In this document: positions 30,301 through 42,131 of the stretch, one piece after another
Numbering within the stretch: the stretch's first letter is position 1
Layout of the letters: every line of letters begins with the position of its first letter
Source of the DNA: Omphiscola glabra
Taxonomy: Eukaryota; Mollusca; Gastropoda; Lymnaeidae
Length of the DNA stretch: 64,000 nt
Direction: 5' to 3'
NCBI GenBank assembly: GCA_964017045.1
Contig: OZ024795.1
Coordinates: 28,248,366 to 28,312,365, forward strand
The notes under the pieces: model-generated
The model's input: only the letters and a program-made list of their open reading frames with translations
Told to the model about the DNA's origin: nothing
The model's database searches: none
Program-made: the position numbers and the translations under genes

Positions 30301-33300
30301 GCTAGTAACACAATGACAACTAACTCACGTCAGTAACACAATGACAACTAACTCACGTCAGTAATACAATGACAACTAACTCACGTCAGTAACACAATGA
30401 CAACTAAAACACGTCAGTAACACAATGACAACTAACTCACGTCAGTAACACAATGACAACTAACTCACGTCATTAACACAATGACAACTATCTCACGCCA
30501 GTAACACAATGACAACTAACTCACGTCAGAAACAAAATGACAACTAACTCACGTCAGTAACACATGACAACTAACTCACGTCAGTAACCCAATGACAACT
30601 AACTCACGTCAGTAACCCAATGACAACTAACTCACGTCAGTAACAAAATGACAACTAACTCACGTCAGTAACAAAATGACAACTAACTCACGTCAGTAAC
30701 AAAATGACAACTAACTCACGTCAGTAACAAAATGACAACTAACTCACCTCAGTAACAAAATGACAACTAACTCACGTCAGTAACACAATGACAACTAACT
30801 CACGTCAGTAACAAAATGACAACTAACTCACGTCAGTAACAAAATGACAACTAACTCACGTCAGTAACAAAATGACAACTAACTCACGTCAGTAACACAA
30901 TGACAACTAACTCACGTCAGTAACAAAATGACAACTAACTCACGTCAGTAACACATGACAACTAACTCACGTCAGTAACCCAATGACAACTAACTCACGT
31001 CAGTAACACAATGACAACTAACTCAAGTCAGTAACACAATGACAACTAACTCACGTCAGTAACAAAATGACAACTAACTCACGTCAGTAACACATGACAA
31101 CTAACTCACGTCAGTAACCCAATGACAACTAACTCACGTCAGTAACAAAATGACAACTAACTCACGTCAGTAACAAAATGACAACTAACTCACGTCAGTA
31201 ACACAATGACAACTAACTCACGTCAGTAACAAAATGACAACTAACTCACGTCAGTAACACAATGACAACTAACTCACGTCAGTAACAAAATGAATACTAA
31301 CTCACGTCAGTAACACAATGACAACTAACTCACGTCAGTAACAAAATGACAACTAACTCACGTCAGTAACACATGACAACTAACTCACGTCAGTAACCCA
31401 ATGACAACTAACTCACGTCAGTAACACAATGACAACTAACTCAAGTCAGTAACACAATGACAACTAACTCACGTCAGTAACAAAATGACAACTAACTCAC
31501 GTCAGTAACACATGACAACTAACTCACGTCAGTAACCCAATGACAACTAACTCACGTCAGTAACAAAATGACAACTAACTCACGTCAGTAACACATGACA
31601 ACTAACTCACGTCAGTAACACATGACAACTAACTCACGTCAGTAACCCAATGACAACTAACTCACGTCAGTAACCCAATGACAACTAACTCACGTCAGTA
31701 ACAAAATGACAACTAACTCACGTCAGTAACACATGACAACTAACTCACGTCAGTAACAAAATGACAACTAACTCACGTCAGTAACAAAATGACAACTAAC
31801 TCACGTCAGTAACACATGACAACTAACTCACGTCAGTAACCCAATGACAACTAACTCACGTCAGTAACAAAATGACAACTAACTCACGTCAGTAACACAT
31901 GACAACTAACTCACGTCAGTAACCCAATGACAACTAACTCACGTCAGTAACCCAATGACAACTAACTCACGTCAGTAACACAATGACAACTAACTCACGT
32001 CAGTAACAAAATGACAACTAACTCACGTCAGTAACAAAATGACAACTAACTCACGTCAGTAACAAAATGACAACTAACTCACGTCAGTAACAAAATGACA
32101 ACTAACTCACGTCAGTAACACAATGACAACTAACTCACGTCAGTAACAAAATGACAACTAACTCACGTCAGTAACACAATGACAACTAACTCACGTCAGT
32201 AACAAAATGACAACTAACTCACGTCAGTAACAAAATGACAACTAACTCACGTCAGTAACACATGACAACTAACTCACGTCAGTAACCCAATGACAACTAA
32301 CTCACGTCAGTAACAAAATGACAACTAACTCACGTCAGTAACAAAATGACAACTAACTCACGTCAGTAACAAAATGACAACTAACTCACGTCAGTAACAA
32401 AATGACAACTAACTCACGTCAGTAACACATGACAACTAACTCACGTCAGTAACCCAATGACAACTAACTCACGTCAGTAACACATGACAACTAACTCACG
32501 TCAGTAACACATGACAACTAACTCACGTCAGTAACACATGACAACTAACTCACGTCAGTAACACATGACAACTAACTCACGTCAGTAACATATGACAACT
32601 AACTCACGTCAGTAACACAATGACAACTAACTCACGTCAGTAACACAATGACAACTAACTCACGTCAGTAACACATGACAACTAACTCACGTCAGTAACA
32701 CATGACAACTAACTCACGTCAGTAACACATGACAACTAACTCACGTCAGTAACACAATGACAACTAACTCACGTCAGTAACACAATGACAACTAACTCAC
32801 GTCAGTAACCCAATGACAACTAACTCACGTCAGTAACACAATGACAACTAACTCACGTCAGTAACACAATGACAACTAACTCACGTCAGTAACACAATGA
32901 CAACTAACTCACGTCAGTAACCCAATGACAACTAACTCACGTCAGTAACCCAATGACAACTAACTCACGTCAGTAACACAATGACAACTAACTCACGTCA
33001 GTAACACAATGACAACTAACTCACGCCAGTAACCCAATGACAACTAACTCACGTCAGTAACACAATGACAACTAACTCACGTCAGTAACACAATGACAAC
33101 TAACTCACGTCAGTAACACAATGACAACTAACTCACGTCAGTAACCCAATGACAACTAACTCACGTCAGTAACACAATGACAACTAACTCACGTCAGTAA
33201 CACAATGACAACTAACTCACGTCAGTAACACAATGACAACTAACTCACGTCAGTAACCCAATGACAACTAACTCACGTCAGTAACCCAATGACAACTAAC

Positions 33301-36262
33301 TCACGTCAGTAACACAATGACAACTAACTCACGTCAGTAACAAAATGACAACTAACTCACGTCAGTAACCCAATGACAACTAACTCACGTCAGTAACAAA
33401 ATGACAACTAACTCACGTCAGTAACACAATGACAACTTACTCATGTCAGTAACAAAATGACAACTAACTCACGTCAGTAACACAATGACAATTAACTCAC
33501 GTCAGTAACACAATGACAACTAACTCACATCAGTAACACAATGACAACTAACTCACGTCAGTAACACAATGACAACTAACTCACGCTAGTAACACAATGA
33601 CAACTAACTCACGTCAGTAACCCAATGACAACTAACTCACGTCAGTAACAAAATGACAACTAACTCACGCTAGTAACACAATGACAACTAACTCACGTCA
33701 GTAACACAATGACAACTAACTCACGTCAGTAATACAATGACAACTAACTCACGTCAGTAACACAATGACAACTAAAACACGTCAGTAACACAATGACAAC
33801 TAACTCACGTCAGTAACACAATGACAACTAACTCACGTCATTAACACAATGACAACTATCTCACGCCAGTAACACAACGACACTAACTCACGTCAGTAAC
33901 ACAATGACAACTAAGTCACGTCAGTAACACAATGACACTAACTCACGTCAGTAACACAATGACAACTAACTCACGTCAGTAACACAATGACAACTAACTC
34001 ACGTCAGTAACACGATGACAACTAACTCACGTCAGTAACACAATGACAACTAACTCACGTCAGTAACACAATGACAACTAACTCACGTCAGTAAATCCAT
34101 GACAACTAACTCACGCCAGTAACAAAATGACAACTAACTCACGTCAGTAACACAATGACAACTAACTCACTTCAGTAACACAATGACAACTAACTCACGT
34201 CAGTAACACAATGACAACTAAAACACGCCAGTAACACAATGACAACTAAAACACGTCAGTAACACAATGACAACTAACTCACGTCAGTAACACAATGACA
34301 ACTAACTCACGTCAGTAACACAATGACAACTAACTCACGTCAGTAACACAATGACAACTAACTCACGTCAGTAACACAATGACAACTAACTCACGTCAGT
34401 AACACAATGACAACTAACTCACGTCAGTAACACAATGACAACTAACTCACGTCAGTAACACAATGACAACTAACTCACGTCAGTAACACAATGACAACTA
34501 ACTCACGTCAGTAACACAATGACAACTAACTCACGTCAGTAACACAATGACAACTAACTCACGTCAGTAACACAATGACAACTAACTCACGTCAGTAACA
34601 CAATGACAACTAACTCACTCCAGTAACACAACGACACTAACTCACGTCAGTAACACAATGACAACTAACTCACGTCAGTAACACAATGACAACTAACTCA
34701 CGTCAGTAACACAATGACAACTAACTCACGTCAGTAACACAATGACAACTAACTCACGTCAGTAACACAACGACAACTAACTCACGTCAGTAACACAATG
34801 ACAACTAACTCACGTCAGTAACACAATGACAACTAACTCACACCAGTAACACAATGACAACTAACTCACGTCAGTAACACGATGACAACTAACTCACGAC
34901 AGTAACACAATGACAACTAACTCACGTCAGTAACACGATGACAACTGAAACACGCAAGTCATACGATGACAACTAAAACACGACAGTAACACAACGACAA
35001 CTAACTCACGTCAGTAATACAATGACAACTAAAACACGCTAGTAACACAATGACAACTAACTCACGTCAGTAATACAATGACAACTAAAACACGTCAGTA
35101 ACACAACGACAACTAAAACACGTCAGTAACACAATGACAACTAACTCACGTCAGTAATACAATGACAACTAAAACACGCTAGTAACACAATGACAACTAA
35201 AACACGTCAGTAACACAATGACATCTAACTCACGTCAGTAACACAATGACAACTAAAACACGCTAGTAACACAACGACAACTAAAACACGTCAGTAATAC
35301 AATGACAACTAACTCACGTCAGTAACACGATGACAACTGAAACACGCTAGTAACACAACGACAACTAAAACACGTCAGTAACACAATGACAACTAACTCA
35401 CGTCAGTAACACAATGACAACTAACTCACGTCAGTAACACGATGACAACTGAAACACGCAAGTCATACAATGACAACTAAAACACGACAGTAACACAACG
35501 ACAACTAAAACACGTCAGTAACACAATGACAACTAACTCACGTCAGTAACACGATGACAACTGAAACACGCAAGTCATACAATGACAACTAAAACACGAC
35601 AGTAACACAACGACAACTAAAACACGTCAGTAACACAATGACAACTAACTCACGTCAGTAACACGATGACAACTGAAACACGCAAGTCATACAATGACAA
35701 CTAAAACACGTCAGTAACACAACGACAACTAAAACACGTCAGTAACACAATGACAACTAACTCACGTCAGTAACACGATGACAACTGAAACACGCAAGTC
35801 ATACAATGACAACTAAAACACGACAGTAACACAATGACAACTAACTCACGTCAGTAACACGATGACAACTGAAACACGCAAGTCATACAATGACAACTAA
35901 AACACGTCAGTAACACAACGACAACTAAAACACGTCAGTAACACAATGACAACTAACTCACGTCAGTAACACGATGACAACTGAAACACGCAAGTCATAC
36001 AATGACAACTAAAACACGTCAGTAACACAACGACAACTAAAACACGCTAGTAACACAATGACAACTAACTCACGTCAGTAATACAATGACAACTAAAACA
36101 CGCTAGTAACACAATGACAACTAAAACATGTCAGTAACACAATGACATCTAACTCACGTCAGTAACACAATGACAACTAAAACACGCTAGTAACACAATG
36201 ACAACTAAAACACGTCAGTAACACAATGACATCTAACTCACGTCAGTTACACAATGACAACT
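9327..36262 (+). repeat. ~27-kb satellite, 28-bp unit with 27-bp variants
   Basis: Uninterrupted tandem array whose 28-bp unit begins GTAACACAATGAC and ends CTAACTCACGTCA. Length divided by unit gives roughly 950-1,000 copies. Main monomer classes are the AACACAATGACAAC form, AACCCAATGACGAC, AACAAAATGACAAC, a 27-bp AACACAACGACACT form, and a 27-bp AACACATGACAAC form. Classes form repeating blocks: landmark variants recur at exact offsets of 2,028, 5,650 and 3,368 bp. At the right end, 35.43-36.03 kb, a four-monomer (112-bp) higher-order unit carries CGCAAGTCATAC. Stops occur throughout and 28 is not a multiple of 3, so it is non-coding. It lies inside the intron between exon 2 and the exon at 42.13 kb. 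Confidence 0.97.
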
Positions 36263-36525
36263 AATTTATGCCATTAACACAATGACAACTAACGCACGAC
36301 AGAAAATCAATGACAAAAAACTCACGAAAAGTAACGAACCGACAACTAACGCACTTCAGTATTACATTGACAACTCAATCACTCAAGAAACACTTAGATA
36401 ACCCACATACACCAGTATCATACTAAAACAACCAGCACACGCCAATAACACAATGACAACTCATACATGCAAGTATTACTATAACAACTCACACTAGCCA
36501 ATAACACAATCACAAGATTGAGAGC
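36263..36525 (+). repeat. decayed right edge of the 28-bp satellite
   Basis: Units lose register and sequence (CTAATTTATGCCATTAACAC, CACTTCAGTATTACATTGAC, CACGCCAATAACACAATGAC), ending near a CAATCACAAGATT string. Mirrors the left edge. Confidence 0.75.
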
Positions 36526-36619
36526 ACAGTTGACCTAACTCCAATAGAGAAAGTCTGACCAACATCCAAGCCAATCCGCCATTAGCGACACCTTCGCGTC
36601 CTCCCAAACATTCGATTTT

Positions 36620-36862
36620 GACGACACAGCAGTTACGAAGCCCAGCCCTGCACATGTTTAGAAATAGGCTGCATTTCTGGAGACCATGGAAGGGTTTGTG
36701 AAAACCGCTTTGAACGTTTTTTAAAGTACGGGTCCATTAATACTATTGAAAGCAATGCGGTTTATAGCGCGCCTAATGAGGAACTTTCAGGGCCCTATGG
36801 AACAACAGCATCGAATTTCTGTTACCTATACCCAGGGCTCTGGAAAATGTGTACCACACCCT
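36620..36862 (+). pseudogene. unidentified Cys-rich open stretch, possible exon or relic
   Basis: An ~80-codon stop-free frame without an ATG, richer in G+C than its surroundings. It reads QPCTCLEIGCISGDHGRVC, then RFERFLKYGSINTIE, and ends FCYLYPGLWKMCTTP before TGA. Seven cysteines suggest a secreted domain. An AG acceptor before the CC of codon GCC (~36639) would give the phase-1 entry used by the mucin-like gene, but no donor precedes the TGA; beyond the TGA the frame continues for some 15 codons. It could be a disabled exon of that gene or part of the LINE material that starts at 37.1 kb. I do not recognise the domain. Confidence 0.3.
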
Positions 36863-37090
36863 GAAGAGTGGGTTTTGACGTAGTTATCTACTTCAAATCA
36901 TAATATTGAAGGTCGCTTAGATCAGTGGAATGGTATCAGTGAAACGGATTCCATGTCACGTTAGCATCAGTAGCAATAAACTAGCAGACACTTTGGTAAA
37001 AAAACCTTGAACTGCCTAGCCTCAGCCAGATGTATGAATTAATTTGCTTGTTTACTTTGTCTAGGGGTATGAGGTTTACATTGTACACAA
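36863..37090 (+). other. no feature recognised
   Basis: Short unassigned stretch between the Cys-rich open frame and the LINE relic; may be degraded upstream LINE sequence. Confidence 0.3.
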
Positions 37091-37094
37091 AGAT

Positions 37095-37470
37095 TGTAAA
37101 CAATCAACGTTAAGAAGACTTAGGTGTTGTATCAGCCAGCTCCCAGTAGGCCCTATCCTGAACCAAACATCATCATCAGCGGACAGCGTCTTAACGCGGT
37201 GGATAAATTTACTTACTTGGGCAGCACCCTATCCAGATCTGTCATCATCAATCTGTCATATTTGGCAGTCTCCACAGCACTGTTTGGGACAAGAGAGGTA
37301 TCAGACAGGAAACGAGGATCAAGGTCTATAGCGCAGCAGTCCTCTCGACATTGCTCTACTGATGTGAAACGTGGACAGTCTATCAGCGTCACGCCAAAAA
37401 AACTGAACCATTTTCAAACAACCAGCCTCAGGAAACTCCTCGAAAATATATGACCTTACGGTTAGGGTCA
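37095..37470 (+). pseudogene. LINE reverse-transcriptase relic, plus strand
   Basis: Frame 37124-37453 begins with LYQPAPSRPYPEPNIIISGQ and continues LNAVDKFTYLGSTLS, a segment common in LINE polyproteins. A second frame over ~37285-37350 reads VWDKRGIRQETRIKVYSAAV, followed after a stop by CETWTVYQRHAKKLNHF and SLRKLL. These are the connecting and thumb regions in the right order. One internal deletion after STLS and at least one frameshift and stop disable it. Confidence 0.8.
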
Positions 37471-37524
37471 CCTGCGCTTCTCATAAAATTAGCATAACAT
37501 ACAATTATTCATTTAAATTTAAAA

Positions 37525-37800
37525 CAGCTTTGTAAAAAGATTGACCTCGCCTTCCCAATCACTATTTAACCCTCTATAGCAATAGACGGCACCCAACAGC
37601 CTCGAGCGTTGTATATAAATCAAAGGTGGTGAGATTGTGTCGGTAAAGTACAGTTTGAAGAGATTTATCTTGAAGGCTTGGATGGACGGTATTTTGCAGA
37701 AATGCAAAAGGAGAGAATTCCATTGTCCTGGTAACAGAAAGGACACGCGTGTCTTCGGAAGAACGAAGTTGTCAAAGGGGTGAATAGACAGAACAATGCT
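37525..37800 (-). pseudogene. LINE C-terminal relic, minus strand
   Basis: Minus-strand frame 37746-37519 reads SFLLPGQWNSLLLHFCKIPS then IQAFKINLFKLYFTD. This resembles the SFFPR..WNSLP......S...FK..L signature at the end of many CR1/jockey-type LINE ORF2 proteins. Upstream sequence on the same strand (~37750-37800) gives FDNFVLPKTRV, also plausible for this position. It lies back to back with the plus-strand LINE at 37.1-37.47 kb, so two insertions met here. Confidence 0.5.
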
Positions 37801-38690
37801 CAGTAAGATAGGAAAGGCAGAGTTGTGACAGAGAACAAAAATATGACCAATGAAGTGTGTGAAGTAGCGGATAAAAATTTAAAAAATACGCTTTTGATGA
37901 TACTGACCAGGAAAGTTTGAAATAATAATTCAAATTTGCTCTTTTAATTTGACGACACTTTCCTCAAGGCAGTCTCCCATTTTCATCAGAACATTTCATA
38001 CATTATTAGTCAATAAAACTCACAATAATTCATAGACTCAAGACTGACGAAATTATTTAAAAGAAGAATTGTATACATATTAAGTCTTTATATTTTTTCA
38101 GCGGAATGCACGTTTTCATTAGTGAAAGACAAACAATTTTCACCCGGAGAATTACTAGATCACCTTTCATCTGTATCCGATGAGGTAAACTCAACAAATT
38201 TAATAATAATCGTAGAGTATCTCTATTGACAATCTTATAATCTCTCTTAAAAATTCGAGGATTTCTTAGATAAAGAGTTAATTTTTGGATCTCTTGTAGT
38301 TCTTTTGACAACCGGTGTTTAGCTGAAAAGCCTTTCAGCACCAGGTCATGATGTGGGAAGTAGTTCAGCACCAGTTCATGAAGTGGGGTTTGTTGTACAA
38401 ATAATATTTCCTTAGCATGCTTGAGTCTTAACGGTCCACCAAAGTCCGTTGAAAAAATTGTCCTCTAAACATATCATTTAAAGTATGAGTCTGTCAGCCT
38501 CTGTCAAAAGTTTTCTTACTATTTAGAGTTTAGAAAGTGGTAAAACTATTTAATATTGAACATGAGTAGGGCCTACAAATTTATAAGGAAATATTTATAT
38601 TTTTCATTTGATTTGATGTTTGAACTAAAATTGCTTTGGAACTCTTTCTATGATCTTTTGTAAGTACATTAAATGATTTCCATCCATCGT
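37801..38690. other. intronic sequence, unassigned
   Basis: AT-rich, with a 104-codon minus-strand frame (38057-38371) that shows no recognised domain. A short duplicated phrase GTTCAGCACCAGTTCATGA occurs near 38345 and 38365. Confidence 0.35.
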
Positions 38691-38692
38691 GT

Positions 38693-41393
38693 CGGTATAG
38701 CCTATTCATTGTGTGGGTATAACTGATTCATTGTGACGTTATAGCCGATTCATTGTATTGGTAAAACTGTTTCATTGTAACGGTATGTCCGATTCATTGT
38801 GTCCATTGATGTTATTCAATGTGTCGGTATATTCGATTCATTGTGTCAGTGGAGCCAAGACATAGTGTAAGTAAAGCCAAATGATTGTGTCAGTAGATCA
38901 AATTCATTGTGTCAGTAGATCAAATTCATTGTGTTGGTTGATGTGATCCATTGTGTCAGTGGAGCCAAGACATAGTGTAAGTAAAGCCAAATGATTGTGT
39001 CAGTAGATCAAATTCATTGTGTCAGTAGATCAAATTCATTGTGATAGTTGATGTGATTCATTGTGTCAGTGGAGCCAAGACATAGTGTAAGTAAAGCGAA
39101 ATGATTGTGTCAGTAGATCAAATTCATTGTGTCAGTAGATCAAATTCATTGTGTTGGTTGATGTGATTCATTGTGTCAGTGGAGCCAAGACATAGTGTAA
39201 GTAAAACCAAATGATTGTGTCAGTAGATCAAATTCATTGTGTTGGTTGATGTGATTCATTGTGTAAGTGGAGCCAAGACATAGTGTAAATAAAGCCAAAT
39301 GATTGTGTCAGTAGATCAAATTCATTGTGAAGGTTGATGTGATTCATTGTGTCAGTGGAGCCAAGACATAGTGTAAGTAAAGCCAAATGATTGTGTCAGT
39401 AGATCAAATTTATTGTGTTGATTGATGTGATTCATTGTGTCAGTGGAGCCAAGACATAGTGTAAGTAAAGCCAAATGATTGTGTCAGTAGATCAAATTCA
39501 TTGTGTTGGTTGATGTTATTCATTGTGTCAGTGGAGCCAAGACATAGTGTAAGTAAAGCCAAAAGATTGTGTCAGTAGATCAAATTCATTGTGTTGGTTT
39601 ATGTGATTCATTGTGTCAGTGGAGAAAAGACATAGTGTAAGTAAAGCCAAATGATTGTGTCAGTAGATCAAATTCAGTGTGTCAGTAGATCAAATTCATT
39701 GTGTTGGTTTATGTGATTCATTGTGTCAGTGAAGCCAACTCATAGTGTAAGTAAAGCCAAATGATTGTGTCAGTAGATCAAATTCATTGTGTTGGTTGAT
39801 GTGATTCATTGTGTCAGTGGAGCCAAGACATAGTGTAAGTATAGCAAAATGATTGTGTCAGTAGATCAAATTCATTGTGTCAGTAGATCAAATTCATTGT
39901 GTTGGTTGATGTAATTCATTGTGTCAGTGAAGCCAACTCATAGTGTAAGTAAAGCCAAATGATTGTGTCAGTAGATCAAATTCATTGTGTTGGTTGATGT
40001 GATTCATTGTGTCAGTGGAGCCAAGACATAGTGTAAGTAAAGCCAAATGATTGTGTCAGTAAGTCAAATTCATTGTGTTGGTTGATGTGATTCATTGTGT
40101 CCTTGGAGCCAAGACATATTGTAAGTAAAGCCAAATGATTGTGTCAGTAGATCAAATTCATTGTGTCAGCAGATCAAATTCATTGTGTCAGTGGAGCCAA
40201 GACATAGTGTAAGTAAAGCCAAATGATTGTGTCAGTAGATCAAATTCATTGTGTTGGTTGATGTGATTCATTGTGTCAGTGGAGCTAAGACATAGTGTAA
40301 GTTAAGCCAAATGATTGTGTCAGTAGATCAAATTCATTGTGTTGGTTGATGTGATTCATTGTGTCAGTGGAGCCAAGACATAGTGTAAGTAAAGCCAAAT
40401 GATTGTGTCATTAGATCAAATTCATTTTGTTGGTTGATGTGATTCATTGTGTCAGTGGATCCAAGACATAGTGTAAGAAAAGCTAAATGATTGTGTCAGT
40501 AGATCAAATTCATTGTGTTGGTTGATGTGATTCATTGTGTCAGTGGAGCCAAGACATAGTGTAAGCATAGCCAAATGATTGTGTCAGTAGATCAATTTCA
40601 TTGTGTCAGTAGATCAATTTCATTGTGTTGGTTGATGTGATTCATTGTGTCAGTGTAGCCAAGACATAGTGTAAATAAAGCTAACTGATTGTGTCAGTAA
40701 ATCAAATTCATTGTGTTGGTTGATGTGATTCATTGTGTCAGTGAAGCCAAGACATAGTGTAAGTAAACCAAATGATTGTGTCAGTAGATCAAATTCATTG
40801 TGTTGGTTGATGTGATTCATTGTGTCAGTGGAGCCAAGACATAGTGTAAGTATAGCCAAATGATTGTGTCAGTAGATCAAATTCATTGTGTCAGTAGATC
40901 AAATTCATTGTGTCAGTAGATCAAATTCATTGTGTCAGTAGATCAAATTCATTGTGTTGGTTGATGTGATTCATTGTGTCAGTGGAGCCAAGACATAATG
41001 TAAGTATAGCCAAATGATTGTGTCAGTAGATCAAATTCATTGTGTTGGTTGATGTAATTCATTGTGTCAGTGAAGCCAACTCATAGTGTAAGTAAAGCCA
41101 AATGATTGTGTCAGTAGATCAAATTCATTGTGTTGGTTGATGTGATTCATTGTGTCAGTGGAGCCAAGACATAGTGTAAGTAAAGCCAAATGATTGTGTC
41201 AGTAGATCAAATTCATTGTGTTGGTTGATGTGATTCATTGTGTCAGTAGATCAAATTCATTGTGTCAGTAGATCAAATTCATTGTGTCAGTAGATCAAAT
41301 TCATTGTGTCAGTAGATCAAATTCATTGTGTCAGTAGATCAAATTCATTGTGTCAGTAGATCAAATTCATTGTGTCAGTAGATCAAATTCATT
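38693..41393 (+). repeat. 22-bp satellite with 88-bp higher-order unit
   Basis: Tandem 22-bp monomers arranged in fours, making an 88-bp unit: TCATTGTGTTGGTTGATGTG, then TCATTGTGTCAGTGGAGCC, then ACATAGTGTAAGTAAAGCC, then TGATTGTGTCAGTAGATC. Extra copies of a TCATTGTGTCAGTAGATC monomer sometimes make five or more. The left edge (38693-38830) has diverged single monomers. The right end (~41240-41393) collapses into about seven copies of one monomer, giving three levels of order in 2.7 kb. Non-coding. Confidence 0.95.
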
Positions 41394-42131
41394 TCCGCCT
41401 TCCTTCCTCAGAAGCCGAGTTTTTATTTTCTAATTTTAAAAAAAATAATCATTTTGTACAGAACTTTATCTCTTACAAAACTCAGCGGCATTTCTGAGCC
41501 GACGCATTCATTCTAACCTCCTATTTCGCAATTACAGCGGTGGTTCATGGCTCTCTTTCATACTAACAACTGGTAATGAAACCACTTACTTTTGTTCTGT
41601 GCATTAGGCTTTTAGCGTTTAGCCATTTTAAAAGCAATATTTACTCATTCATTTTAGTTTCGATTGACCTCGTGAAATTTTTATGTAGAATTAATGACGT
41701 AACTTAATAAAAAAGGTGTGCTTTCTTTTTCGTGAAAGTGTCTCATGTGCTCAAAAGTTTTTTTTGATATTCTAATCCCTACTTATATGTATTAGTAACG
41801 TCATTAGGGTCGCCGTCACCCAGTGCAGTAAACTTGTGCAATATTTCATTAGGTAGCAACTGCCAGTGTTGTACCTCACCGACGCTATATTTAAATGAAG
41901 ACATTTAACAATTTATAAACATGTGTAACAATTTAAAAGTAAATGAATCCTATTATTATCATAATTAATTTTATAACTTCCTTTGAAATTCCACCTCGCC
42001 CCCTCCACTGGATTAAGAGCGCTTCGAGTTAGGAAAACATTGGTTACTGTGAGCTCTTCGCAAGTTAGCATCGGATTATTTCCTTTCTTGAATGTGACAA
42101 GTTCTAAAACTCTTGAATATTTCTTCCACAG
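41394..42131 (+). other. end of giant intron
   Basis: No tandem structure. The last 30 bases provide a pyrimidine-rich tract and CACAG acceptor for the exon starting at 42132. Confidence 0.5.

Noticed and set aside
9327..36262. CRISPR-like array
   Set aside because: Repeats are contiguous with no spacers, in eukaryotic intron-containing DNA; this is a satellite.
38057..38371. 104-codon minus-strand frame
   Set aside because: No recognisable domain and AT-rich context; could not be tied to any element.
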